Positions 46,647 through 57,627 of a DNA stretch of 64,000 nt are shown here, piece after piece. The DNA comes from JADJOY01 sp046331705 [NCBI: bacterium] (GTDB lineage Bacteria > JADJOY01), in contig JAXLQJ010000013.1 of the NCBI GenBank assembly GCA_046331705.1, positions 62,001 through 126,000 on the forward strand. The letters run 5' to 3'. The notes below the pieces were generated by a model, which saw only the letters and a list, made by a program, of their open reading frames with translations, did not search any database and was not told the DNA's origin. The translations under genes and the position numbers were made by a program. Position 1 is the stretch's first letter, and the number at the start of each line of letters is the position of its first letter.

Positions 46647-47264
46647 TCACGAGTCGGCTTGGGACGAACGCCCCTCGAGGTCCTCGACCCGCCGTTCGAG
46701 CGCCAATCGTTCCCGGTCGAGCTTCTGGAAGAGCAGGTCCATCCGATCCGCGAGGGCCTGCTCGCCGCCCTCGATCCGCGTGACCAGCTCGGCACGCTCC
46801 GCGGCGACGCGCTCGATGCGCTCCACGATCCGGCGATCGTTCGCCGCGAGCCGGTTGGTGGCGTCGTCGAGGTTCTTCGCGAGCGTGTTCGAGAAGTTCG
46901 TGAGGTTCGAGAAGAACGCCGTGATGGCCTGGAAGACCGGCAGGAAGAGCCCCATCACGCTCTTGCGCACCGCGAGCTTCGCCAGCACGATGATCCGCCC
47001 CACCACCGGCCGGTGCGAGCGCAAGGGAAAGAGCGGATCGAGCTGCCAGTGCTCGTTCAGGTACTTGAGATGGGGCGAGAAGATCGCCGGTGACGGCAGC
47101 TCGGCGAGGCCGCCCGCGGCCTCGGACGCACCACCCACCGTGCGCGGCGACTCCCACGGAGGCAGGTCCGCCTCGGGATGACGGCGACGGATCTCGTCGC
47201 GGATGCCGCGCACGATCCGCGCGACGTCCACGCCATCGCGTTCCAGCTCCCGCTCATCGGCCAT
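46647..47264 (-). CDS. Small glycan-cluster accessory protein with coiled coil
   Basis: A 205-residue protein. It shares the segment RSHRPVVGRIIVLAKLAVRK with the accessory proteins at 43624 and 41003. Before it lies LNEHWQLDPLFPLRSHRP; after it LFLPVFQAITAFFSNLTNFS and a long C-terminal coiled coil (ANDRRIVERIERVAAERAEL and further heptads). Start ATG 47264 is 33 bases after the MglA-like gene stop. It could link the GTPase or its partner to the glycosyltransferases, but that is only inference from order. No catalytic residues are evident. Confidence 0.6.
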   Translation of the reverse strand: MADERELERDGVDVARIVRGIRDEIRRRHPEADLPPWESPRTVGGASEAAGGLAELPSPAIFSPHLKYLNEHWQLDPLFPLRSHRPVVGRIIVLAKLAVRKSVMGLFLPVFQAITAFFSNLTNFSNTLAKNLDDATNRLAANDRRIVERIERVAAERAELVTRIEGGEQALADRMDLLFQKLDRERLALERRVEDLEGRSSQADS

Positions 47265-47297
47265 CGCTGAGCTCGCTCGCAGCCGGCAGCGCGAACG

Positions 47298-48470
47298 TCA
47301 CGATCCGGGTTCGAGCCGCGAGACGTCGATCGTCACCGCGAAGGACACCGCGTCGCCGAACGCACCCGCGCGCACCACCAGGGGCACGCGCACGGCCGTC
47401 TTGGAGACGCGCGTCGGTTGACCCCACGACACGATCTCGGCGGGTCCGTCGGCCCCCGCCGTCATCGGCGGCGTGAGCGGCGCCGGCGCGGGAGTGGCCA
47501 GGTGCAGCGGCGGCAACGTCGGAGGTGGGGTCGGAGCCTTCTCCGCCCAGCCGCCCGCCGCGACGGCCGGCGCAGGCTCGGGCGGCAGCTCGTCGTCCAC
47601 GTAGACCACGTCCTCCGAGCCTTCGAGCTCGCTCTCGTCGACCACCTCGACGTCGTCGAACGAGTCGGCGTGGGCGGCGAGCGGCTCGCCGCGCGGCACC
47701 GGTGGCACCTCGAAGTCGTCGTGGAGTGGCTCGCGGCTGAGCGGCGGCAGCGCGGGCTCGTCGTGGAAATCGTCGAGGGTCGCGGGCTTCGGCGCGGGCG
47801 CGGCGGCTGCCGGCGCGGGAACGTCGAGTCGCGGCTTCGGCTGCGGCTTCGGCCCCGCGGGTTTGGCAGGCTTCTTGGGTCCCTCGTGGGTATCGCGCAG
47901 GTCCTTGAGGACCAGCTTGCAGACCGCGGTGAGGGTCTCGAGCACGCCGCGCTCGGAGATCGCCGCGGCTTCGAAATGCGACCAGCCCTGGGGATTGAGC
48001 GCGGCGTCGAGCTCCTTGATCGAGAGCAGATTGGGCAGGTCGCGCTTGTTGTACTGAAGCACGACCGGCAGCTCCGACATCTTGCGCCCTTGCTCCTCGA
48101 GGTTCGCCTCGAGGTTCTTGAGCGACTGGATGTTCGACTCCATCATGTCGCGCTGGCTGTCGGCGACGAACACCACGCCGTCCACGCCCTTGAGCACCAC
48201 CTTGCGGGTGGCGTTGTAGAAGACCTGGCCGGGGACGGTGTAGATGTGGAACCGGGTCTTGAAGCCCCGGATCTCGCCGAGCTCGAGCGGCAAGAAGTCG
48301 AAGAAGAGCGTTCGATCGGTCTGGGTGTCGAGCGAGATCAGCTTGCCGCGCTGATCCGGTCGCATGCGCCGGTGGATGACCTCCAGATTGGTGGTCTTAC
48401 CGGACAAGCCCGGCCCGTAATAGACGATCTTCGCGCTCAGTTCTTTCTTCGCGTAGTTGAAGAAGGCCAT
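47298..48470 (-). CDS. mglA: MglA-type small GTPase with C-terminal extension
   Basis: A 390-residue protein. Residues 1-195 are an MglA-type Ras-like GTPase: YYGPGLSGKTTNLEVIHRRM (P-loop), LISLDTQTDRTLFFDFLPLE, YTVPGQVFYNATRKVVLKG (switch II), VVFVADSQRD and LQYNKRDLPN (base specificity). In M. xanthus MglA sets cell polarity and motility direction. The next 120 residues are proline/alanine-rich and acidic, and the last 75 residues form a beta-rich domain of unknown type (VSKTAVRVPLVVRAGAFGD). Typical MglA has about 195 residues, so the extension is unusual. No mglB (Roadblock protein) is next to it. The ATG at 48470 has GAGGGAAG upstream. Confidence 0.85.
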   Translation of the reverse strand: MAFFNYAKKELSAKIVYYGPGLSGKTTNLEVIHRRMRPDQRGKLISLDTQTDRTLFFDFLPLELGEIRGFKTRFHIYTVPGQVFYNATRKVVLKGVDGVVFVADSQRDMMESNIQSLKNLEANLEEQGRKMSELPVVLQYNKRDLPNLLSIKELDAALNPQGWSHFEAAAISERGVLETLTAVCKLVLKDLRDTHEGPKKPAKPAGPKPQPKPRLDVPAPAAAAPAPKPATLDDFHDEPALPPLSREPLHDDFEVPPVPRGEPLAAHADSFDDVEVVDESELEGSEDVVYVDDELPPEPAPAVAAGGWAEKAPTPPPTLPPLHLATPAPAPLTPPMTAGADGPAEIVSWGQPTRVSKTAVRVPLVVRAGAFGDAVSFAVTIDVSRLEPGS

Positions 48471-48506
48471 GAATCTTCCCTCGGCTGTCGACCGTTCGGC
48501 TCGGTC

Positions 48507-49718
48507 TCAGTTGCCGCCGGCGCCGTCGGTCATCTTGCCGGTGTCCTGTTTGCGCTGCACCAGCCGCTTGGCTTGGATGGCCAAGGCACTGGGCACGTTC
48601 TTCGAGCGCGAGATGTCCCGGACGTCCTTGTAGCTGAGCGTGTTGAGAAAGCGCATCGACTTGTCGAGCGGGGTCTTGGGGTTCACGGCGAGCGAACGCT
48701 TCACCTTGTAGCTCTTCGTCCACTCACGGCTGCGGGAGATCTCGGAGATGATCTCGCGGCTCGACGCGGCGCTGTTGGCCACCTGCGCGATCTCGTCCTC
48801 GGTGATGCGCGCGTTCTGAAGGACGTAGAGCGGGATGAGGCGGTTCGAGTCGCGCAGCAACAAGTTCCGCGCCTCGCGATTGCCGCGGATCGCCAGCACG
48901 ATCTTCTCCGAGACCGCCATCTTCATCACGGTCTGGAAGAGCGTGAGGCGCTCGTCCTCGGAGAGCTCGTTGCCGCGATCCTCGCCGGTCAGCTCCGCGG
49001 CGAAGTTGAACTCGCGTCCCTCGAGGAAGCTGCGGAAGAGATCGGGGTTGAAGGCGTTCGCGTCGGCCCGCTCGTCCTCGTCGGTCCCGGTGAGCGGCCG
49101 ACGCACGCGGCGCGTCGTGCCCGAAGCCGGATCGGGCTGCTCGACGTCCTCGGTCTCGGGTTCGTCGTCGATCGGCGCGGCGGCCTGCGGCTCGTCCTCG
49201 TCGACCGAGATCTTCACCTCCAGGCCCAAGATCTGGAGGATGCGGTCGACGGTGCCTTTGCGAACCTTCGAGTTCTCGAACAACGCCTCGATCACCGCGG
49301 GCGAGTTCAGCAAGTTCATGTTGCGGCGCCGCACCGTGTCGATGACGGCGTCGGTACCGTTGATCACCAGATAGTGGAACGCGTCGTCGCTGAGGTCGTT
49401 GTTCAGGATGAGCCGACCGAGGAACGGGGCGTGGGTCGCGAACTCCTTGGCGAGGAAGTCGAGGATGACCGACTCGAGGCGACGCGTCTTGTAGGCGTCG
49501 TCGACGACGTTGGGCGCGATCTTGCGCAAGCGATCGAGCGCCTCCGCCGCCTCGCTCCCAGGCGCCGAGCACGCCAGGATGAAGAGTCCCTTCACCTGCC
49601 ATTCGGGCGGATGCCCGGAAAAGCCATCGAGAAAGGCGCGCCGGGCGAATGGCCTCGCGTCCGGCCCGACGAGGACCTTGAGCTCTTCGTCGATCTCGAT
49701 CGGGATCGTCTGGGGCAC
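48507..49718 (-). CDS. Unknown helical repeat-like protein near MglA
   Basis: A 403-residue soluble protein without a recognised enzyme motif. The N- and C-terminal thirds appear helical and contain related stretches, for example NDLSDDAFHYLVINGTDAVI and DSNRLIPLYVLQNARITED followed by EIISEISRSREWTKSYKVKR and LAVNPKTPLDKSMRFL. These resemble leucine-rich-variant or HEAT-like repeats. The middle is acidic and low in complexity. Start GTG 49718 follows the EF-G stop by a few bases with GAGGAG at that stop. It lies between EF-G and MglA and could act as an MglA partner; this is inference from position. Confidence 0.65.
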   Translation of the reverse strand: MPQTIPIEIDEELKVLVGPDARPFARRAFLDGFSGHPPEWQVKGLFILACSAPGSEAAEALDRLRKIAPNVVDDAYKTRRLESVILDFLAKEFATHAPFLGRLILNNDLSDDAFHYLVINGTDAVIDTVRRRNMNLLNSPAVIEALFENSKVRKGTVDRILQILGLEVKISVDEDEPQAAAPIDDEPETEDVEQPDPASGTTRRVRRPLTGTDEDERADANAFNPDLFRSFLEGREFNFAAELTGEDRGNELSEDERLTLFQTVMKMAVSEKIVLAIRGNREARNLLLRDSNRLIPLYVLQNARITEDEIAQVANSAASSREIISEISRSREWTKSYKVKRSLAVNPKTPLDKSMRFLNTLSYKDVRDISRSKNVPSALAIQAKRLVQRKQDTGKMTDGAGGN

Positions 49719-49723
49719 GCGCC

Positions 49724-51805
49724 CTACTCCTCTTCCTCTTCCGGACGACGCGCGGCGGCGATGATCTTCTCGGCGATGTGACCCGGCACCTCGTCGTAGT
49801 GCGAGAACTCCAGCGTGAAATCGCCACGATCGCCCGTGAGGCTCTTCAAGTCGGCGGCGTAGCGCAGCACCTCGGCGTAAGGAGCGGTGGCCTTGATCGT
49901 CTGCATCCCGCCGCCCGCGTCCATGCCCACGACCCGACCGCGGCGACGGATGATGTCGCCGTTGACGTCACCCATGCAATCGTCCGGGACGTTGATCTCG
50001 AGGTGCACGACCGGTTCGAGCAACACCGGCGAGCACTGCAGGAATCCCTTCTTGAAGCCCTTCGAGGCGGCGATCTGGAACGCCATGTCCGACGAGTCGA
50101 CGTCGTGGTACGAGCCGTCGAACAGCGTCACCTTCACGTCCACGACCGGATAGCCCGCCAGCACACCGCGCGCCATGGCGTCGCGAACGCCCTTCTCGCA
50201 GGAAGGGATGTACTGGCGCGGCACCACGCCGCCCACGATCTTGTCGACGAACTCGAACCCGCCGCCGCGCGGCAGCGGCTCGATCTCGAGCCAGGCGTCG
50301 CCGTATTGGCCGCGTCCACCGGTCTGGCGCTTGTGCCTGCCCTGCACCTGGGTGCGACCGCGGATGGTCTCGCGGTACGGCACCTTCGGCTCCTTGAGCT
50401 CGACCGAGACGCCGAACTTGCGTCGGATCTTCTCGACCGTCACCTCGACGTGCGCCTGCCCGAGGCCCGAGAGCAAGGTCTCGGACGTCTGCGGGTCCCG
50501 ACCCACGCGGATGAACGGGTCTTCCTCGCGCAGCCGATGCAACGCCGTGGCGAGCTTGTCCTCGTCGCCGCGCGACGCGGCCTGCACCGCGAACGTCACC
50601 GCCGCGGGGTACTCCTTGAGCGGCGGGTAGAGGATGGGATGCTTCTCGTCACACAGCGTGTCGCCGGTGAGCGTTTCCTTGAGCTTGGCGACGGCCACGA
50701 TCGTGCCGGGCCCCGCCGAGTCCACCGCCACCTGTTTCTTCCCTTCCAGCACGAAGAGATGCCCGAAGCGCTCGCGCGCCTCGCGCGTCGAGTTGTAGAA
50801 GCTGGAATCGGGGCGCAGTGTGCCGGAGATGACGCGGAAGACGCTCAGCCGGCCGGCGAACGGATCCGCGATGGTCTTCACGACCCGCGCGGAGAACGGC
50901 GCCGTGGGATCGGCGGTGCGCACGATCTCCGCGCCCGTCTTGGGGTCCTTGCCCACCACCGCCGCGTGCTCGGTGGGTGGCGGCACGGCGCGGTTGATGA
51001 GGTCCATGAGCACTTCCATGCCCACGCCTCGCAGTCCCGAGCCGGCGACCATCGGCACGAGGTTGCCCGCGCGCACCGCGGCGTCGAACGCGTGCTCGAC
51101 GTCGTCGTCGCTCAGATGCTCGTCCTCGAGATAACGCTCGAGCAGCGCATCGTCGGTTTCCGCCACCGCCTCGACCAGCGCCTTGCGACCTGCGTCCACC
51201 GCCGCACGCACGTCCGCGGGAAGCTCCGCTTCCTTGGCTTCGCCGCCGTCGGTCAGGGCGCCGAGGTACGCGCGCGCGTGAAGCAGGTCGGCCACCCCGC
51301 CGATGGTGCCGCCGGCCATGAGCGGAACGCTCACCGGCACGAGGCGCTTGCCGAAGCGCTCGCCGGCCTCGCCCACCAGGGCGTCGAGATCCGCGCGTTC
51401 CCGGTCCATCTTGGAGGCGAACACCACCAGCGGCAGCCCGAGCTCGCGGGCGCGCGCCGCGAGCCGCTCGCTCTGGATGCGGATCCCACCTTGCCCGTCC
51501 AGGACCAGCACGGCCGCGTCGGCGGCCTCGAGGCAGGTGTACGAGTCCGCCAGGAACACGCTGGTTCCCGGCGTGTCGACGATCGTGACGTCGAGCCCCT
51601 TCCAGCGGTAGTTGCCGAACGCGCTCGAGATGCTCGCGTGACGCTTGATCTCTTCGGGCTCGAAGTCGAGGACGGCGGTACCGTCCTCGACGCGACCCAA
51701 CCGATCGATCGCCTTGGCGCGAAAGAGAATGGACTCTGCGAGGGTCGTCTTCCCCGTGCCCACCTGGCCGATCAACGCGACATTCCGAACCTTCTGAGAT
51801 TCCAA
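49724..51805 (-). CDS. EF-G-like translational GTPase paralogue
   Basis: A 693-residue EF-G-type protein. G1 is GQVGTGKTT (residues 13-21), G4 SKMDRERAD, and domains III-V include GLGQAHVEVTVEKIRRKFGV, YRETIRGRTQVQGRHKRQTG and GRGQYGDAWLEIEPLP. In G3 the usual DTPGH is DTPGT, with threonine at residue 81 replacing the catalytic histidine. The switch-I RGITI is replaced by KRHASIS. This places it in the EF-G2/FusA2-like group, and not the main elongation factor. The start is TTG at 51805, with AAGGGGG upstream, chosen because no ATG/GTG fits better. It may have a special ribosomal or stress function. Confidence 0.85.
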   Translation of the reverse strand: MESQKVRNVALIGQVGTGKTTLAESILFRAKAIDRLGRVEDGTAVLDFEPEEIKRHASISSAFGNYRWKGLDVTIVDTPGTSVFLADSYTCLEAADAAVLVLDGQGGIRIQSERLAARARELGLPLVVFASKMDRERADLDALVGEAGERFGKRLVPVSVPLMAGGTIGGVADLLHARAYLGALTDGGEAKEAELPADVRAAVDAGRKALVEAVAETDDALLERYLEDEHLSDDDVEHAFDAAVRAGNLVPMVAGSGLRGVGMEVLMDLINRAVPPPTEHAAVVGKDPKTGAEIVRTADPTAPFSARVVKTIADPFAGRLSVFRVISGTLRPDSSFYNSTREARERFGHLFVLEGKKQVAVDSAGPGTIVAVAKLKETLTGDTLCDEKHPILYPPLKEYPAAVTFAVQAASRGDEDKLATALHRLREEDPFIRVGRDPQTSETLLSGLGQAHVEVTVEKIRRKFGVSVELKEPKVPYRETIRGRTQVQGRHKRQTGGRGQYGDAWLEIEPLPRGGGFEFVDKIVGGVVPRQYIPSCEKGVRDAMARGVLAGYPVVDVKVTLFDGSYHDVDSSDMAFQIAASKGFKKGFLQCSPVLLEPVVHLEINVPDDCMGDVNGDIIRRRGRVVGMDAGGGMQTIKATAPYAEVLRYAADLKSLTGDRGDFTLEFSHYDEVPGHIAEKIIAAARRPEEEEE

Positions 51806-51877
51806 GAAGGGCCCCCTTCGAGAACCCGCTCGTTCGCCTTGCTCCGGCGCTGCTCACGGCAGCGCGGAGCCCGTCGG

Positions 51878-51907
51878 AACCTACCGTAAGAAACGGCTGG
51901 AAAGCAA
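51878..51907 (-). promoter_or_regulatory. Promoter of the EF-G-to-glycosyltransferase run
   Basis: Minus-strand TTGCTT (51907-51902) and TAGGTT (51883-51878) are separated by 18 bases, about 75 bases before the EF-G-like start. It could drive the whole minus-strand run down to 39927, since no clear terminator is seen within it. Confidence 0.4.
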
Positions 51908-52074
51908 CGAATCTCTTCCGAAATCCGCCATGAACGCGCGTGCTGGCCGGGGGTGGTCGCGGGGGCGACGCGGCGGCCCGCGCGGAGGGCCGCGGCCGCG
52001 CGGCGAGGCCCCCCGGGCTCGCTCCGCTCGGCTGGGGCGCCCGGGCTTGGCGCGCCTTCCGGCCGATCACCCGC

Positions 52075-52842
52075 TCACTGGTTGCGCTCGTGCAGAATGC
52101 GCAGGCCCGTGAGGGTCAGCAGCTCGTCGACCTCTTCGATGGTCTCGGTCTCGCTCGCCACCAGCGGCGCGATCCCGCCCGTCGCGATGACCGCGGGCTT
52201 CTCGCCGCCCATCTCCTGGATGATGCGCCGGACCAGCGCGTCCACCAGCCCGGCGTAGCCGAAGATCAGCCCCGATTGCATCGAGTGCACGGTGGTCTTG
52301 CCGATCGCGGAGCGGGGACGCAGCAGCTCGACGCGCGGCAGCTTGGACGCGTGCTGGAAGAGCGCTTCGGTCGAGATGCCGAGGCCTGGCGCGATCGCCC
52401 CCCCCAGATACTCGCCGCGCCCCGACACCACGTCGAAGGTCGTGGCGGTGCCGAAGTCCACGACGATGCACGCGCGCTTCACCTTCTCGTAGGCGGCGAC
52501 CGAGTTCACGATTCGATCGGCGCCCACCTCGCGCGGGCTGTCGTAGAGGATCGCCATGCCGGTGCGAATCCCGGGCCCGACGAACTGCGGCTCGAGCCGA
52601 AAGAACTTCCGCGCCACCTCGGTCACGGTCGGGATCATGGGCGGCACCACGCACGACACCATGCACGCGGTGACGTCTCGCTCCGGCACGCGCTCGTGGG
52701 CGTAGAGCTCGTGGATCAAGATCCCGTACTCGTCGCTGGTGCGACTCTTGTCGGTGGTGAGCCGCCAGCTCTGCACCAGGCGCTCGCCGTCGAAGAGCCC
52801 GAGCACGATGTTGGTGTTGCCCACGTCCACGACCATCAACAT
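52075..52842 (-). CDS. coaX: Type III pantothenate kinase
   Basis: A 255-residue enzyme that phosphorylates pantothenate in coenzyme A synthesis. It has the ASKHA motifs [17 protein letters not shown], the substrate-site stretch [20 protein letters not shown] and [13 protein letters not shown], and [12 protein letters not shown]. Length and motif order match CoaX. It overlaps birA by 7 bases; the BirA-CoaX (Bvg accessory factor) pair is a familiar neighbour arrangement. Last gene of valS-nadC-birA-coaX. Confidence 0.96.
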   Translation of the reverse strand: MLMVVDVGNTNIVLGLFDGERLVQSWRLTTDKSRTSDEYGILIHELYAHERVPERDVTACMVSCVVPPMIPTVTEVARKFFRLEPQFVGPGIRTGMAILYDSPREVGADRIVNSVAAYEKVKRACIVVDFGTATTFDVVSGRGEYLGGAIAPGLGISTEALFQHASKLPRVELLRPRSAIGKTTVHSMQSGLIFGYAGLVDALVRRIIQEMGGEKPAVIATGGIAPLVASETETIEEVDELLTLTGLRILHERNQ

Positions 52843-53894
52843 GGCGACGCTCCTTCCGCGGCGAACGCGGTGATTTCCCCCGAGTGCAACGCGATGCGCT
52901 CGCCGTCCTCGAGCTCCACCGTGAGCGCGCCGTCGGGGCCGACGCCGAGCGCCCTGCCGACGAAGCGGCGCGCGCCGAGGTCCACCTCGACGCGCCGCCC
53001 GCGCACGGCGCTGGTCGCCTCGATCTCGGGGAGGAAGGGCTCGAGCCCCGCCGCGGCGAAACGATCATAGGCGGGCTCGAAGTGATTCAGGAAGGCCGCC
53101 AGCACGTGCGCCCGTCGAAACGGTCGACCGCCCGCCTCGATGCGCAAGCTGGTGGCGAGCTCGCGCAGCTCGGGGGGGAAATCGTCGACCACCGCGTTGA
53201 CGTTGAGACCGACGCCGACCACGACGTGATGCACTTGATCCAGCTCGGCGCTGAGCTCGGTGAGAATGCCGGCGAGCTTGCGGGGTCCACAATAGAGATC
53301 GTTCGGCCACTTGATGCCCGGCGCGAACCCGGCGACCTCGGTCACGGCGCGCGCCAGCGCGAGCCCGGCCACGAGCGTCACCGGTCCCACCTGGTGCGTC
53401 GCGATCGCGGGCCTCAGCACCAGCGAAAGGTAGAGGTTGAGCCCCGCCGGCGAATGCCAGGTGCGACCGCGCCGCCCGCGCCCCGCGGTCTGGGTCTCCG
53501 CGACCACGACGGTGCCCTCGGGATGGCCAGCTCGCGCCCGCGCCGTGGCGGTGTCCATCGTGGACTCGAGGAGCGCGTAGCACTCGAGGTGCTGGCCGAA
53601 GCGGCGCGTGGTGAGCGCCGGGGCCACCAGCTCCGGTCGCAGCCGATCCTCGATGGTCACGAGGCGGTACCCATGGCCGCTGAGCGCCTCGATGGCGCAA
53701 CCGCCGCGACGCAGGCTCGCGATCGCCTTCCACACCGCAGCGCGCGAGACGCCGAGCGAGCGCGCCAGCGATTCACCGGAGACCCGCCCCGCGCCGGCTC
53801 GTTCGAGCGCCGCGAGCACCCGCGCCGCGGTGGACCAGGTCGCCTCGCCGGCCTCCGGCGCCTCCGAGGCGTCGCGCGCGCGACCGAGCCCCAT
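52836..53894 (-). CDS. birA: Biotin-protein ligase / biotin operon repressor
   Basis: A 352-residue BirA of the group II type. The N-terminal helix-turn-helix ([20 protein letters not shown]) would bind the biotin operator. The catalytic core includes [20 protein letters not shown] (biotinyl-AMP loop), [18 protein letters not shown] and VGVGLNVN. The ATG at 53894 is chosen because the HTH domain follows after a short acidic leader; the longer open frame overlaps nadC and is arginine-rich. It attaches biotin to acetyl-CoA carboxylase carrier protein and may repress biotin genes, none of which is in the window. Confidence 0.93.
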   Translation of the reverse strand: MGLGRARDASEAPEAGEATWSTAARVLAALERAGAGRVSGESLARSLGVSRAAVWKAIASLRRGGCAIEALSGHGYRLVTIEDRLRPELVAPALTTRRFGQHLECYALLESTMDTATARARAGHPEGTVVVAETQTAGRGRRGRTWHSPAGLNLYLSLVLRPAIATHQVGPVTLVAGLALARAVTEVAGFAPGIKWPNDLYCGPRKLAGILTELSAELDQVHHVVVGVGLNVNAVVDDFPPELRELATSLRIEAGGRPFRRAHVLAAFLNHFEPAYDRFAAAGLEPFLPEIEATSAVRGRRVEVDLGARRFVGRALGVGPDGALTVELEDGERIALHSGEITAFAAEGASPC

Positions 53895-53916
53895 CGCACC
53901 CGCTCGTTTCCACCGC

Positions 53917-54776
53917 TCAGGATCGCGTTTCCCGCGCGACCACCAGGTGCACGTCCGCCCACGGCGCCGAGTGGGTGAGCGCACCGACGCTGATCCGGTC
54001 GACGCCGGTGGCCGCGACCGCGGCGACACGCTCGAGGCTCATGCCACCCGAAGCCTCCAGCAGCGCGCGGCCCGCCGTGCGCCGCACGGCCTCGCCGAGC
54101 CCCGCGAGATCGAAGTTGTCGAGCAGGATCCAATCGGGGATCGGATCGAACGCGAGCGCCTGGTCGAGCTCGTCGAGATTCCGCACCTCGATCTCGATCG
54201 GCCGCGGCGCGCCGCTCGCCTGGATGCGGCCCAGCGCCGCGGCGATCCCGCCGGCCGCGTCGATGTGATTGTTCTTGATGAGCACGGCGTCGAAGAGACC
54301 GATGCGGTGATTGCGGCCGCCACCCATCCGCACCGCGTACTTGGCGAGCATGCGCAGCCCGGGCAGCGTCTTGCGGGTATCGACCACGTGGGCGCGCGTG
54401 CCCGCGACGGCGTCGGCGAAACGCCGCGTGAGCGTGGCGATGCCGCTCAGGTGGCCGAGCAGATTCAGCGCCACGCGCTCGCCGGCCAGCAGCGTGCCGA
54501 ACGAGCCCGCGATCCGCGCCAGCTCGGCGCCGCGCTCGACGCGATCGCCGTCGGCTGCGCGCAGACTCACCTCCACCGACGGCTCGAGGAGCGCGAACAC
54601 GCGCGTGGCGGCGCTCAGCCCGGCGACCACCAGCGGCTGCTGGGCTTCGATCACCGCTTTGCCGGGGATGCGATCGACGCCCACGCCGAGCGTCGTGCAA
54701 TCGCCTGCTCCCAGGTCCTCCGCCAGCGCCCGGCGCAAGAGCGCGTCGAGCTCCGCGGGATCGAGCCCGAGCTCCA

Positions 54777-54777
<1 letters not shown>
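53917..54777 (-). CDS. nadC: Nicotinate-nucleotide pyrophosphorylase (carboxylating)
   Basis: A 286-residue quinolinate phosphoribosyltransferase for NAD synthesis. Motifs: RALAEDLGAGDCTTLG at the N-terminus, ERVALNLLGHLSGIATLTRR, VDTRKTLPGLRMLAKYAVRM, GGGRNHRIGLFDAVLIKNNH, and C-terminal EASGGMSLERVAAVAATGVD. ATG 54777 shares one base with the valS stop. nadA and nadB are not in the window. Confidence 0.96.
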
Positions 54778-57437
<2,660 letters not shown>

Positions 57438-57540
57438 GGTCTTCGTTGCTTTCGCGCGTCCACCCGCGCCGAAGCGTGCGCCGCGCTGGCTTCCGTGCGC
57501 GTGGACGAATGGGCGCCGCGAGCGCCCTGGGAATCGCCGA

Positions 57541-57569
57541 AAACTATCCCGGACCGAGCGGCGCGTCAG
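57541..57569 (-). promoter_or_regulatory. Promoter of the valS operon
   Basis: Minus-strand CTGACG (57569-57564) and TAGTTT (57546-57541) are separated by 17 bases, about 105 bases before the valS ATG. No strong secondary structure is obvious in the leader. Confidence 0.45.
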
Positions 57570-57627
57570 CTTCGCAAGCGGACGCGGCCGGCCCGCTCGC
57601 GATGCGGCGCCGCGCCGGCCGCGGCGC

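Noticed and set aside
57438-57540. T-box leader of valS
   Set aside because: No T-box sequence, specifier loop or terminator/antiterminator pair was visible.
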